From Prochilodus magdalenae (taxonomy: Eukaryota > Chordata > Actinopteri > Characiformes > Prochilodontidae): 64,000 nt of DNA. Below are positions 34,106-47,720 of this stretch, piece by piece. The notes beneath the pieces were generated by a model that did no database searches, was not told the DNA's origin, and saw nothing but the letters and a program-made list of their open reading frames with translations. The translations under genes were made by a program, and so were the position numbers. The stretch covers positions 21,692 through 85,691 of the forward strand of contig JAMWET010000686.1 in the NCBI GenBank assembly GCA_024036415.1. The letters run 5' to 3'. Numbering within the stretch: position 1 is the first letter of the stretch; every line of letters begins with the position of its first letter.

Positions 34106-37100
34106 TGACAATATGTAGCTGAACAATTTTTCAGCCTCCTGTACCTTTATCATTTATCATTGGTTATGACCTATCGTTAGGTTAACTTGAATCTAATTCT
34201 ATTCCTCGTATAATTTACCAGCACCAATTAAAATAACTCCATTACATTAAATTGATTATTTTGTAATTACCCCGTTCTGAGGAGCTTACTGCACAGTTGT
34301 CCTTAAGAAGCATGAATATTTACCTTTAAATTAATTATGTTCTCAAAATACTCGTGATTTTATATATCTTATATATTTATATATTCAGAGCCTCTGAGCT
34401 AGCAATTATTGAGCTATATCCAAATGGGTACTCTTTGCTGTTGGTGCTGGTCATAAGGCTACATGACACCTACATAAGCTTGTCACGACAACTGACATAA
34501 CCTTGTACAGACATGTCTTAATTGTACAGAGAGACATTAAACCATTAATACTAAATAATACATACAGGGTTTAGAAAATTTGCTATGGTCCAGACAATGT
34601 CCTTTTTAGAGAAGGGGGGTTTGGTGTTGCTTATTTCAAATCACATTGTAAAAGAGTCACAGTAATGATAATTTATTTTAATATAAAAACTACATTTCTC
34701 AGTTTAAACACTTGATATGTTGTCTTTTTTAATATGTTAATAATATAGGATTGTATTGATTTGTAAAACAGTACCCAGTCAAGGAATCTCCAAATTGACC
34801 CATACTCTATATAGATAACATTCAGGGGCTATTTCTGATATTTTGCACCACTGCAGAATGACATGTTTGGAGTTAAATGTGGCTGTCATGTTATAGGTAC
34901 TTTAGCACCTGTAAAATGACCAGATATTTTTAGGAAAATATTTTATGATGTCTCATATGGATATTATTTCATTATTAAAACTCTGGCAGTGTTCCAAACA
35001 ATAAAAGCTCATATAGGAAACATTTTGTCTCACCATCCCTGCTTTCCTAAATGTGCTTGTTACTTTATATTTATAGAGTAAATCAAATCAAATAAAAATA
35101 AATATTTAAGAAATAATTACTCAAGTTACTCGTACTTCTGAAAAAAAAAGATTTCCTCAGAATTACATTGAAATTGTGGTAAAATTTCACAGTGAGAAAT
35201 ATTTAATTGTGTTTGATGTACTCATTATTCTGAATTGGTAACTGACTAGATCCAGAAAATCCATTCCATTTCTTCTCATAAGTTCCATCTCTAACTCATA
35301 ACTCTATTTCTGCATTCTGAGGTGAACCAAATCAAAAATGTATAAATAATTTTAAAATGTATGTTAAATTGTTAATACTGAGCAACATTTACCATGTTAT
35401 GCTATGTATTTTTTACCTTGTTGCCTAGAACAGTGTTCCAGCACTTGTAGTAAAATACACCCTGTGTGTGCATTGTATGATTGCCCTGCTCCCAACACAC
35501 TGGATCCAACTAATCCACTAATTAACAAACCCGAGTTAAAATGGATGTGTTTCGGCAGAAAGCACTACAATGCGCAGTGTATGGGGGTTCTCCAAGACCC
35601 GGGTCAGGAATCACCGTCCTAGAAGTAAGAGAGAAACAGCAGCGGCCACCTGCTGGCCAAAGCTGAGATAGCATTGTAATTGTTAGTTCCCCAGATTTTT
35701 TTTCTCCGGCTCCTGGAATGACAAGGAGACTATATAGCCTGCTGGTCCAAGTTGGTGTATCATGCTGATCATCACTGCATTTTAAAGTGACCTGGGTCTC
35801 CTGTGCTGCGCTGTAATTTTTACTGATTAGTGAGAAATATCTGAGATTTGTATTCTGATGTTTGTGCAGTAGTTGGTGTCTGTAGTAAGTGCCTGTTTTG
35901 ACAGTAGTGCAGTATTTTTGAATTCCTTGGGTAAACATATTTGTTGACTTTTCTCTGAAACATGATTGTACTATCTGTGTTGGGAGTATTTACACTGAAC
36001 AGAAATATAAATGGAACTTCAAATTTTTCTAGGATCAAGGGTCCGCCTTACATAGGTGCTAACATGAAAGGGAGTAAAGCAACATCTGACCTGCATATAA
36101 ATATATATTTACATATACAGCTGTGTCTGCAAGTGTCTGTTTATGACATTCAAATCAGAGGTGAGTCAGATTGGTGAGTGATGGAATTATACATAGACAG
36201 ACTTTAATAGAATATTAATCTACATTTATTAAGATTAATAGAGTAACACACGGTCTGTATGTACAATGTTAATAGAGATGAGGACAAACAACGAATCTAC
36301 ACAATCTCGTTCTCTGGGTTTCAGGAGTGTTCATTTACTCCGAGGGGTCATACCGTAATTTCATGTATATGTGCGCACCAAACTTCGACTGCGCAGAGTT
36401 TGAAGAGGTGGGATACAAAGTGGGGACAAAACAGAAAGCAACTTGACACGTTATCGAAGCAGAACAGACTGTGGATATCAGTTTCTTTTAGATTTTACAC
36501 GGTAAGTTCGTAATTTCACGTAAATGGTTTGACAAAAGATGTTCATTTACTAAAATCAGTTACGGATTAAACGCCTAGTCTAAATTACAATATGGCTGAC
36601 ATTCAAACACGTCGAGACAAACATCAAAGAAGATGAAGAGCTAAAACATCTGTATAAATAAATCTAAATATGCAGAAATATTGTGTATATGTAAATTGTT
36701 GGTGTAATTTAGCATATGATAGTAACTGTTTACGAATATATGTATGCGGTATTTGTACACAATTATTACATTTAACGGTCATATTTATAATTATTATTTT
36801 ACATATAAAAAAGACTTTTACAGAGTAGGTTTGTATGTCTTTGACTAGACGACATTTTGTGAAAAAATATATTTTTAATTTCATTTGAAAAAAACTTCAT
36901 ACTTAATGTTACAAGGGATTCTCTGTTTATCAAACAGAGAGTTTATAATCTAAAAACAATACGAATTACAGCTTCCTAGTGTCCAGTTCTTTTGAAAATG
37001 TACAGGACTAACATATTAGAATTATTTTACAGATATTATTTTCTTGATTAATATGTATGTTTAGAGAATGAGATAAAGAATAAACTTTATTTTTTACTGA

Positions 37101-37561
37101 ATTTAACACTTACCACTGTTTTATATGAGCTTCTTAAACAGGATTTAAAAACAACTCGTCATAGTCAGTGGCGCTGCTTGGCCAGCAGAGGGAGCTAGAG
37201 GTTTGCAGGACACCATAGAGACATTTGACCAAAATAGGGTAGAGTTATGTGGGAGAATGTTCGGAATGATGTGATAACAGAAGGCATCATGTTTTACTTG
37301 ATATCACTCTATAATCATATTTATAGTTAGATATTTTATTATATTAATTTAATAGATTTTTATCGTTTTTAGGATTCATTTAGGAAGAGTGTAAAAAAAG
37401 ACTGAACTAAAATCATGTTTTTACTGCATTCTAGAGAACAGTATCACTTCAGATTTCTTTACAGCAGTAGTGATAGTAGTGAGCTAATATTTCATGATTC
37501 AGGCTGTTTATTTGTAACAGCTCATGTAATAACTTCCTGTGAAGGAGCTTTCAGAGGCTTT
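34106..37561. other. Intergenic region between NLR A and NLR B
   Basis: AT-rich, no gene recognised. Around 35590-35630 a GACCCGGGTCAGGAATCACC motif resembles common fish interspersed repeats. The segment 36260-36510 is richer in GC and ends with ACACG|GTAAGT at 36501. It could be an untranslated first exon of NLR B, but there is no paralogue to compare. Confidence 0.35.
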
Positions 37562-37566
37562 AAGTC

Positions 37567-37690
37567 AGTGGTCACCAACCTTCTTCCTGGAGCTCTACTG
37601 TAGTTTAGTTCCAACCTGTGTCTAACCTGCTCCCCCCTAACATGACAATGATCAGCTCAACTGAACTTTCTCTGGAATGACGCACTTCAT
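37567..37690. mobile_element. hAT-like non-autonomous element fragment
   Basis: CAGTGGTCACCAACCTTC followed by TCCTGGAGCTCTACTGTAG resembles the start of common fish hAT-type miniature elements. The far end is not clear. No target duplication was identified. Confidence 0.35.
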
Positions 37691-37761
37691 AAACAACCAT
37701 TTAGAATGACTTCAGCATTTTCCAGCATCCTGTGGGAATTTTAATGGTCAGGTGTTCTCAG

Positions 37762-37867
37762 GTAGTAGACAGCAGCATCGTCAGTGTCCAGCTGTGTGTA
37801 TGAAGCGTAATACCTCCATGATGAAGCCTCATAAGCCCAGCAGTGGGGGAGGAAACTCTGACCTGAG
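37762..37867 (+). pseudogene. NLR B N-terminal exon 1
   Basis: CTCAG acceptor at 37757-37761, GTGAGC donor at 37868. The ATG at 37800 opens MKRNTSMMKPHKPSSGGGNS and ends DLR in phase 2. The sequence before it is 8 bases shorter than the repeat unit seen in the next exon, and its other frame has stops, so 37800 would be the start codon. Confidence 0.5.
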
Positions 37868-37988
37868 GTGAGCAACATTATAGCAGCACTTGCTCTGAGA
37901 AATGAAGAGAAGAAGACTGTTTATACTCAGTGTAAATAAATTTCATTAAATTAACATTGTGCTATCATCATGGACATACGTCTCTCAG

Positions 37989-38096
37989 GTTAAAGGCAGC
38001 AGCATATCCAGCACCCAGCTGTGTGTCTATGAAGAGTGACAGGTCCATGTATCAGCCAGAAAACTTCAGCAGTGGAGAAGGAACCTTTGAGTCATG
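37989..38096 (+). pseudogene. NLR B N-terminal exon 2
   Basis: Encodes LKAAAYPAPSCVSMKSDRSM then YQPENFSSGEGTFES. It is homologous to the PSCVSMKS-type exons of NLR C at 51954 and 53087. CTCAG acceptor, GTACAT donor. Confidence 0.6.
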
Positions 38097-39460
38097 GTAC
38101 ATCAATACAACCAATAACCCAATAATTAAGTATATGAAATCATCACACTCATCATCAAAAAAATAGTTAGTGCCAAGATGAACGGTTTGTTGGCATGAGT
38201 CACACATACAGAAGGCCTGGTGTCACTCCACCTTCAACACTCCCACATAATCCACAGGTACCTCAAGAAAAGCTGCAGTGGATGGATTATCACAGGACAC
38301 CATTAGGAACCTCTACAGCTCCAGACATTCTGCATGTTGTATTAGCAAACATGGCAGCCCAACGCCATACTGAGAGACAGACTTCTGTATATGTAGCTCA
38401 ATAAATATCAGTTTAAAGTTCATAAATCATCATTTATTGATCCTGGTAACCTTTAACTTCCTTCCCAACATTACTGTAATCCCACACTTCCTTCTGGGTG
38501 CAGCTATTGTTTTGTAGATAAGTGTATATATAGTATTGCACATTGTAGAGGACTGTATTTTTCTAATGTTAGCAGGACTGAAACCCAGAGAACAGTTTTT
38601 CCAGTGTCCATCCTAAGTTCATCAGTGAACCTGTGTCTTCTGAGTTATTAGTATTTTTCTGTAGCACTGATGAGCAATGAAATAATAATTTAATATTTAC
38701 GGATGCACCAAGGCCACATTCTATCTCCCAGTACACATCCCAATAAAACACTGTTGTGTTAAATTTCTCTAAGAAAAATAAATCAAGATTTCAACAATGA
38801 CATCACATCCTGTAGACATCACAAATGTCCCAAAGTTGAAATGTTTATCAAAAGAACATTTTCCCTCAAATATCATTGAATCTTCTGACTTACAAGGTCA
38901 TTAGAGAGCCAACATTGAACACAACTGAATCTTGTTGCATGTGAGCTGAGAACTGAATTAATGTCGTTATATTGGCAGTACAAACCCGCAGCGTTGACCT
39001 CGCCCTAAAAGCTAAAATGCATTTAGGCTTGAGTGTTCAATATGACCAGACTGAAAGTGATTCAGCTTTTGAAATACTCTTCTGGTTGTATATACTTTCA
39101 GTATATATATAATATAAATATAAACTTTTGGAGATCTGCTTTCAGTTTCTCAAATATCATTCCATACTTCTTTGAAACACCTCAGAGGTTCAGTCTTAGA
39201 AGCTGGTTTAGCATTCTGGTTTAGTCACAACCCAAGTAATCCCAAATACATTAAGTGATTCTGAGGCCTGTTCTCTTGGGTGGCCAGTCCTTTTTTTCAA
39301 TTACACCTTTAGCTTTTTTATTTTATGATGCAGTTTTTCTTTTTCTCAGTAACTACTCGACACATACATTTTATGTTTTGTGTCTAGCTTAAAAGAAGAG
39401 AAGTTTAATATGGTCTATGGTTGTGTTGGTGATATTTGTGTTTGGGTTGTCATATTTCAG
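38097..39460. other. NLR B intron 2
   Basis: AT-rich, nothing recognised. It ends in a CATATTTCAG acceptor at 39460. Confidence 0.4.
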
Positions 39461-41469
39461 AAGGCACTCTGAAATTCTAAACTGGTGGAGGTTACTAGTA
39501 ACCTGCAGCTGGATTCCTACCAGTCAGGAGATGATGTCCAACATGGAGTGATTGACAGACATAAAACCTGCCTCAAGGAGAAATTTGAGCATTTATTTGA
39601 AGGAATTAAAGTGAGAGAGAATAAAACTTGCTTAAACAGGATTTATACACATCTCTACATTACAGAAGGAGAGATTACAGGAGTAAATTAAGAACATGAA
39701 GTTACAGATTGATAAAATGTCCAGGAAATACAGGGCACACCAATCAGCTGCTTAGATATCTTCAAAAGCACACAAGTTCCACAAGAAGAAGAAACTGAAA
39801 ACAGGATCACCAGAGGTTTGATGGCTAAATGTGTCAGAAACAAGAAAAAAACTTAAGATAAGCGGCCAGCAGAGCAAATAATCAGAACAGTTTTGACTAA
39901 AGGCATTGCTGGCATTGGAAAAACTGCCTCTGTGCAAAGGTTCATTCTGGACTGGGTTAACGGAAAAGCCAATCAGGATTTAGATTTTATGTTTGTGTTT
40001 CAGTTCTGAGAGCTGAACCTGATTAAAGATTACCAGTACAGTCTTCATGGACTTCTGTCGGACTTCTATCCAGAGCTCAAAGACCTGGACACAAATATGT
40101 ATGCTGTATGTAAGATGGTGTTCATATTTGATGGTCTGGATGAGAGCAGAATCCCACTGAACTTTTTACAGTGTGAGAAAGTAACTGACATAACCAAAGT
40201 GCCATCAGTGGACCTGCTAATGACAAACCTTATCAAAGGAGAGCTTCTTTCCTCTGCACTCATCTGGATAACCTCCCGAACTGCAGCAGCCAATCAGATC
40301 TCCTCTCAGTACATCAACCGTGTGACAGAAATTCAGGGTTTCAATGACCCACAGAAGGAGGAATACTTCAGGAAGAGAATCAGTGACCAAGCCCAAGCCC
40401 ACAGTGTCATCTCACACATTAAGAAAACAAGGAGCCTCCACATCATGTGTCACATTCCAGTCTTCTGTTGGATCTCAGCCACTGTGCTTCAGCAAATGAT
40501 GAGTCAGTGCAATACAGAAATTCCTAAAACTCTGACTTCAATGTATTCACATTTCCTGCTCACCTGCTTCCAGATCATCATAAAAAAACAGAAATATGGT
40601 GAAAGAGACAAGTTAAAGAAAATAAAAAATAGTAAGTTATTTAAAACAGTTAGGAGTTCAAAGAGGCTACCAGAACCTGAGAGAGAGATCATACTGAAAC
40701 TGGCTGAACTGGCTTTTAAACAGCTGATGAAGGGCAATGTGATTTTCTATGAAGAGGACCTGAGAGAGTGCGGCATTGATGGCATAGAGGCCTCAGTGTA
40801 CTCTGGTATTTGTACTGAGGTCTTCAGAGAAGAATCTGTGCTTTAAGGTCTACTGCTTTGTGCATCTGAGCTTTCAGGAGTTCCTGGCTGCTCTTTATGT
40901 GTTTCACTGCTATGTATACAAGAAAATGGAGCAGCTGATTTTATTAACCCACTGGACAGAAAATGGTCTAGCAATGTTCTATTGTTTGATCTTCTGAAGG
41001 GAGCAGTGTGTAAAGCTTTAAATAGTCCAAATGGACACCTGGACCTTTTTCTCCGTTTCCTTCTGGGCATCTCACTGGAACCAAATCAGAACCTCCTAGA
41101 GGGCCTACTGACACGCACGAAGAGCAGCACTAAGAGCAGCACTAAGAGCATCAACAAAATAGTACAGTACATTAAAAACCTAATACATATAGTAGATCTT
41201 CCTTTAGACAGATACATTAACCTGTTCCTCTGTCCCAATGAAATGAATGACCAGTCTTTCTTCAGAGAAATCCATGAGTATCTAATGTCAGTGGAATATA
41301 CAGAAACCGAACTTTCTCCTGGATGGTGTTCGGCACTCGCATACATGATGCAAGTCTCAGAAGAAGTGCTGGATGAGCTGAACTTGAAAAAATACAATAC
41401 ATCAATAGAGGGATATAAGAGATTGATCCCAGCTGTGAGCAACTGCAGAAAGGCATTAATCTCAAAATG
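39461..41469 (+). pseudogene. NLR B main exon: FISNA-NACHT, broken
   Basis: FISNA remnant CLKEKFEHLFEGIK, RIYTHLYITEGE. Walker A GIAGIGKT is intact at 39902-39925, and Walker B VFIFDGLDES is near 40118-40147. A long clean stretch, 40097-40846, runs to the stop created by an 8-bp net loss where A and C read HQRK. The C-terminal helical part (40982-41469) is open in another frame and ends [12 protein letters not shown]. Relative to NLR A it has a variable insert after SHFLL (about 40565-40670). The N-terminal RING of A and C is absent. Confidence 0.88.
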
Positions 41470-41594
41470 AATACAGTATGTAAAAATATTGTATACAAGA
41501 TAACATTTTCAGAACATCTGGTAATGTCTTTAAAGCTGGATTTTACATATCAAGTCCTAACTTACTGCGCATTATGTTTAATCTTCCTTCTTAG

Positions 41595-41762
41595 ACTGGA
41601 TGGTTGCTGTAATTTTACAGTTAAGTCCTGTGACACTCTCTGCTCATCTCTGAAATCAGCTAACTCTTTCCTGAAGGAGCTGGATTTCAGAAACAATGAC
41701 CTACAAGATTCAGGAGTGGAGCTGCTTTCTGCACTCTTATTTTGTAAAATTGAGGTGCTTAG
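41595..41762 (+). pseudogene. NLR B LRR exon 1
   Basis: [39 protein letters not shown]; 168 bp, TTAG acceptor, GTATGC donor. Open in itself. Confidence 0.75.
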
Positions 41763-42291
41763 GTATGCTATATATATTTTAAATTTTCTATATATAAGTA
41801 TTCATTAATGACATGTACTGTTTAACCAATTATGTTTTTTAGGTCAAAACAACTCTAACTAAAACTTCAATAAATTTAACCTTGAAAACTGCCAGTGACT
41901 AAATTAAAAAAAACTTTCCTGTTGCAAAAACACAGTTGTATTGTTTTGTAAGTTTGGCCCTTCATCAAATTATACATTTTGTTGACTAGGTGAAAACATG
42001 GACCAAATTTTTAATATACAATACACGTTAATACACAATTATTATTCATTTGCTAGATTAAGTAATAAATTATATCAATTTCACATTGATACATTGGTAT
42101 GATATGGTATGTTAAATGGTATTCTATCATGTGGCCCTAAAGGAAATACAGTGTGGTAAGACTGAAGAGAAATCAGTATGTATAGTTTGAATATATAATC
42201 AGTTTGGGTAAAAACAACTGTACAACTGTAATACAAAATGCAACACTGTTTTGAAGTACCTGACCAGTTCTGTTTATCCTCCACTTTGCAG

Positions 42292-42465
42292 ACTTCCCAT
42301 GTGCAATCTGAGTAAACAGTCCTGTGAAACTCTAGCATCAGTTTTCCAAAATGCAGATTTGTCTCTGAAAGAACAGGACCTCAGTAACAATCACCTACAG
42401 GATTCAGGAGTGAAGCTGATCTTGGCTGGACTGAGGAGTTCAAACTGTAAGCTGGAGAAACTTGG
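42292..42465 (+). pseudogene. NLR B LRR exon 2
   Basis: LPMCNLSKQSCETLASVF, LSLKEQDLSNNHLQDSGVKL; 174 bp, TTTGCAG acceptor, GTGAGT donor. The usual ELDLS reads EQDLS. Confidence 0.75.
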
Positions 42466-44996
42466 GTGAGTTTTTAGTCTAACTAAATATTGAATTGTAA
42501 ACATTTATCTCAGATCAACTATGTCAGTAAATTTAATTCAGAGATTAATGGGAGAACAAGACTTGTACAATATGCAGTTTAGGAAATAATGCCATGGGCG
42601 ACAGCAACAATTAATGATGAATAACCCCTGTCAATAACTATAATATATTATTTTATTTTTAAACTGGGGAATGGCTTAATGTGTGCTCTGTGGCATACAC
42701 CCAACTGCCTTGTCTGATAACTAATAACTTTAGACAGACATACTCAACAGAAAAGGGAACTACTGACCCTTTATTAATGAAATGAGGGGTGATTTTTCCT
42801 GTTTTTCCTACTTAATGTGAATAATAAATTGGCCACAATAAAATGCTAACATTGATCACAATTTGTCACTTAGCTAGCCAGATATTGCATTATTATTGCA
42901 AAAGCACACCACAATATTATCAAAGCAAAAACACACCAAAGTTCACATTGAAATAAAAAATGTGATTCTTTTGGCCACTGCAGAATTGTATATACTTCAG
43001 TAAATTAACTTAATGGTCTGCTATATTCAAGTGTCTTGCTACTAGTAATCGTTTATAATAGCACAGATTTGTGTATTTTGTTGATATTTGTTCTTCCCTT
43101 CTTACTCTGGTGGCTACAAAGAATATTTATCAAAGAGGGAGTGGGCAATTCTGCTTCCAATTCTGCTTCCTCTGCCAGCCTTAATACAAATTACAATAAT
43201 AACATTCATGGCAAAATAGTAATAGTAAAAAATGTATTCAGAACGTTTTGTATTGGCTTAATTTCCTCACATGAAAACCAATGTACAATACAATGACATA
43301 TTTAGTAGTATTGGCAGAGCAAGTAGACTTAAACATTAATGGATTGACCCCATTAGCACTGACATATGTTTTTGATTAACACAAAGTGTGGTGGACACAA
43401 TTCTGCAAGATGGTGGATGAAATGAGTCGGTGAAGAAAACAATTGGTCTTTTGACTGTTCTTCCCAGCTTCTTTGGTCCAATATCCCACGAGTTGCAAGA
43501 ATAAAGATAAGAATCTTTGGTAAAAAGCACCCCATGGAACCATTGAATAAAATCTCCAACTATCAGGAAAACTCAACACCATCTGTTGGAAATCCCTTGG
43601 TCAATCCATGCAAACTATGATCAAGGATGTGGGAGGTACGGAAGTAGGAGTGCTGAGGGTGCTTACTGAGTTAGTCCAACAAGAGAGAAAAGAGACAGCA
43701 GGGTGTGCACCAACTGATGCTCTGTTGAATATATGAATGCATGAATATAACTGGTATGATGTATTCTGTTTTATGTTGTGTAAACTATAAACAAACAAAA
43801 ACATAAAAAATAAAGTAGTTGGCCTGACATCATGTTCACCTTACACTGCTAAGATTGGCAGCCATCTGGCACCTACTATCATGCCTCATTTGAACACATG
43901 ATTCATGTCACCTTTGCCATGTGAACACAGTCCAGTGTTCAACTTTACTCACAAAGTAACACCATATAAGTTAAACAGGTCTTACATATTGCTATCTCAT
44001 TACTTTTTTCACATTAGAAGTATTAAAACAGTCCTGTGCTTGTTGTAGGTAAATAGTTTTCCACTATAGATTATCTTAAATTATCTTAAAAATGTACAAA
44101 TATCAAACTATATTATATAATGTATAATATCATACAATATTCATGGTCTATATATGTATATGTACCAATGTTGTGTATTAGATGGGTGGTAATATAAAAG
44201 AAAATAAAAAAAACCTAAATGACATTGTGCTTATCAAAAACAAGTTTACTGAGCAATTACTGGAATTCTGAATGATGAAATTAGTTTATTGCAAACATAC
44301 AGAAAATGAACCTTTCTATGTCACTTTTAATGGATGTCGTGCATACAGTTGTAGCCTGTACGCGTGAGTGGCAGGACAAGCTAGAATTTAAAGTGCTATG
44401 TGTGGTGCAAGAATAAAACGGTCTATATTGGAGATACCATTAATAGCGACATATAGCTGGAGCAGTATCATGCTATTTGAATGCTTTTCATAAATCATAT
44501 TAAAAGTGAACAAAAAAATGAACAGAACAAAATACAGGGATATATTGCAAGAGAACCTGACTAAATCCACAAAGAAACTGAAGTTACCCTCCCAGATCTT
44601 TACACTGACACTCGACTTACTCCTTTTTGCCAAAGAGTAAGGTTTTAATGTACTATAATTAGTTGTAAAAAACTGATCTACTTTTTTAACGTTTCTATTT
44701 CATTATGTTTGATATAAAATCCTCATGTTTACAAATGTTCATTGTTTTTGTAGCATATTCTTGTTTAGAAGTTTTGGACTCCAGACAACCTAGTTTCCAC
44801 TTCTGGAGTTTGTGATCACTGCTAGTTAACTGAATTGTTGATGTAATATTTATTGTCATACCTACCATTGATCACCACATACAGAACAAGAAATGGATTC
44901 AAGATCCAAATTTGAAGACATCTAGCCTGGTTAGTGGCTGCTTTATACCACTTTTATACCACCTCTCATTTATGCATTTTATCTTCTGATCAATAG
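42466..44996. other. NLR B intron before LRR exon 3
   Basis: AT-rich with no gene I can support. The segment 43370-43700 is less AT-rich and open on the minus strand in three overlapping frames, but I recognise no domain. Confidence 0.4.
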
Positions 44997-45160
44997 ACTA
45001 TCTGGTTGTATGGTCACAAAATAAGTCTGTTCTTCTCTGGCTTCAGCTCTAATTTCAAATCCCTCATATCTGAAAGAACCTACAACCACCCTGGTGAGTC
45101 AGGAGTAAAGCTTCTGTCTGCTAGACTGGAGAATCCACCCTATAGACTGGAGTCACTCAG
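44997..45160 (+). pseudogene. NLR B LRR exon 3, broken
   Basis: LSGCMVTK, stop, VCSSLASAL then a 10-bp loss before TYNHPGESGVKLLSARLENP. It matches the last-LRR type seen at 20459-20632. The donor is a poor GTTTTT. Confidence 0.8.
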
Positions 45161-46245
45161 GTTTTTAAAACTGCCCAGAGTTTGTTCAGATTTGTAAAAT
45201 ATTATGTTGGAGTCTGAATTAGTCAAGTAGGTCTCTGGTTGGCTAATGGGAAAAGAGAATTATAACTTGAAGGTCAGTTTAGTTTCAGTTCATGTTGAAG
45301 GCTGTTGAACCTCTGCTGTAGTTGTTTAGCCTGGTTTAGTGCAGGTGAGTAGTGTTGGTGTTAGCATAGTTGCTAATGTTTAATTTTATCCAGTTAGACT
45401 GTCGTGACACTGAACAGCTTCGAAAACTCACTTTACGTCCATTTAAACTTTTTCTTAATTTTCCTGAAGGTGAGCCTGTTAAGGTGTGAAATAGGTTCTT
45501 AAATTAGACGTGTTCAGAGTTTAAATTAAACTTGAGCTGTGTTTAAATGTGGATGTCCACTCTCTCCAATGATAGAAAATGGTCAAATAGAGTAGGGTAT
45601 TTAGAACTGGTCCTTTACTGTCTGAAACTCTGGTGTGAGGGAAATGTTCTACAGTCCAAAATTTAAACCCTTAGACACACAGTGTTGAGTTTAAACACTG
45701 CAGCATGATTTCTGTGAAACAGTGGTGAGTCTTTATCATTACTTCGCAAGTTTAGGTTTTCGGTGATAAAAGACACACCTTGATGTGAATACAGTACATG
45801 GGTGTATTTTTATTTTTATTGATTGTAAGCGATATTGTGAAGCTCAGACACAGACTACTGCATCAGTATCATAATACAGGTCTTCCACTGTCATAAAGAG
45901 ACTGATCTGTGTTTCTGTGTGCATGAACAGGAGGGTACACTGACGACTCAACACATGGCCAGTTCTTAAAAAAGCACTGTGTAGGTACGTCTCATAAATG
46001 TTAAATATCAGGTCTTGATTTTTGTAAGTGCACTCTCCCAATGAGGACGGCTTTAGACAGTGCTGTGAAGGTGATGTTTATAAACTAGAGCTGTTTTAGA
46101 AACACACTTATTCCAATTTCAAGTAAGTGGATTTTTTTTCCTTTTTAGTTTTAAATATCCCTTATTTGCTAATCATTTTTACAGGTTGGTTTGTACTTGG
46201 ATGGACTGATGGAGTGGAAATGGGTGTGATGCTCCTCTGATACTC
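45161..46245. other. Intergenic region after NLR B
   Basis: No LRR, linker or B30.2 exon seen, and nothing else recognised. Confidence 0.45.
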
Positions 46246-46960
46246 GTGGGCAGTTACTACGCCATTATCGTTTCCATCATAGCCATTTTTCAGAAGTCAG
46301 TCCTTTGCCGTGTCTCTGTGAAACATGTCTCTGCACATTTCGATCACTCAGTGCACTTAAGTCATGTGTCACGGTTTCACAATGAGACAGGAGAAGTAGG
46401 GACAAGTCAAGGGGGACAGGAGTGCAGGTGTGTATGTGTCATGTGTGTGGGTTCAATCAACCATTTTCAGAGAAAACCCTTTTTACACATTGAAGAGCCC
46501 ATGAAATGGGAGCATGTCCAAACGAGAACTGTACATACAGTACTAATGTGTCCTCCTCCTTTAATGCTCCCCATAGCAGGAGACATGGAGTCTGTGCTGG
46601 TGCAGAATTCTTTAATGATGTCACTGCCGATAGAGACACTGTAGGCCTAAATGCTGCGGAACCTTTTGATGAAAATGTGGACCTGTGTGAGGATCTGAGT
46701 CCACCTGAGAATGAAGGTTCATTAGATACTGACAATGGACAACATGACACCCACCAGTTAAAGGTGCAGCTACGCCTCAATTCAGCTTCTCTTTTTTACG
46801 GATGCAGGCTGTTCTTCATGTTTCTAATCCAGCCACACAGGAGACAGTGGAGCATTAGAGTCCAGTCTTATTCTTGTTCTGAAACAGAATGTAAGTGAGG
46901 TGTTACAGACACACTGCACTGCTGTAGGTGAAGCAGTTCTGGATGAGATTGGTGGTAGAT
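46246..46960 (+). pseudogene. Second copy of multicopy C2H2 gene, 5' part
   Basis: Bases 46500-46950 match 8-455 almost base for base (CPNENC finger, VDLCEDLSPPENEG linker). The copy extends about 250 bp further upstream than the window allows for copy 1. After 46950 the coding sequence jumps (GGTGGTAGATCG) to what corresponds to about 2098 of copy 1. About 1.6 kb, including the Rex1 site and the NLAGHGLAGF block, is therefore missing. Confidence 0.55.
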
Positions 46961-47135
46961 CGTTATCAACAACCCATCACAACCCTTCGACTGGAGTCAC
47001 AGGTCGATTCTCTCTTGACCTGAACTTAACCTCCCATGTGTGTAGTTTTCAGGGTCTTCATGCTGATTCATCACTGTAAAAACGTTAAGTTAATAGAAGT
47101 CTCAGTTGTAAATCACTGTGTCTCTGTATGTTCAG

Positions 47136-47720
47136 GTTTAAGCTGAATTCAACAGGATCACAAATACCAACCTGTGGAGGAAGTTTTATACAGAGTTGGA
47201 CAAGCGTACACCGCGACTGTTGGCTGTCTCCAGACAGAAGGCTGCACGTACTGGCAGAACGGCTGAAGCTCTGAGGAGCGCCTTTAGTGCCTATGATGTT
47301 CTGGTATGTGACATCACCTTTTAATATTTAACTAAAATATTACACAGCTAAGTTTTCTTTTTCTATTGTTCCTTCTGATTCTCCTTTTTCATCTGCTCAT
47401 CTGCTACTTCTGCTGCTGCTTCTTCTTCTAGTCTTCCTTCTCTTCCTCTGCTGCTGCTGATTCTGTTTCTCCTGCTGCTGTCTGTCTGCTTCTGCAGTTG
47501 GTACCTATTCTTCTGTATGTGCTTCTTTCTATTTCTCTCCGTCACTCATCATTTTCAGTGTGTCTCTTTACAGGAGCAGTTTGATGTTAACCACTGACGT
47601 ACTGCTGAGCTTCGAGCCCTCCCTGTGTATCTATGTGAAGATGACTCTGGGTTTGGAATGAAAGTTACCAAATATGTATTTTTACCTTACCGTATATTGT
47701 TTCAGTGTCACACCAAACCA
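47136..47720 (+). pseudogene. Second copy of C2H2 gene, C-terminal exon remnants
   Basis: Exon-like blocks 47136-47303 (LWRKFYTELDK, LLAVSRQKAARTGRTAEAL, AYDVL across frames) and 47574 onward (EQFDVNH, TGA, RTAELRALPVYL) parallel 2274-2441 and 2709-2868. Similarity to copy 1 stops near 47720. Confidence 0.4.

Larger units (their letters stand above)
37762..45160 (+). pseudogene. NLR B: FISNA-NACHT-LRR pseudogene
   Basis: Exon remnants at 37762-37867, 37989-38096, 39461-41469, 41595-41762, 42292-42465 and 44997-45160, in the usual fish NLR order. Lesions in the NACHT exon: TAA at 39689, frame loss after it, TGA at 40007 (CGA to TGA relative to NLR A and C), and net loss of 8 bases with a stop at 40844. 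The exon's GT donor is also lost (GCAT|TAATCT at about 41458). LRR exon 3 has an in-frame TAA near 45021 and is 10 bp short. No RING lies in the main exon and no B30.2 follows. It is more divergent from A and C than they are from each other. Confidence 0.9.

Noticed and set aside
43336..43582. Three overlapping minus-strand open frames, considered as a retroviral gag remnant
   Set aside because: No zinc knuckle or other gag motif found in any frame.
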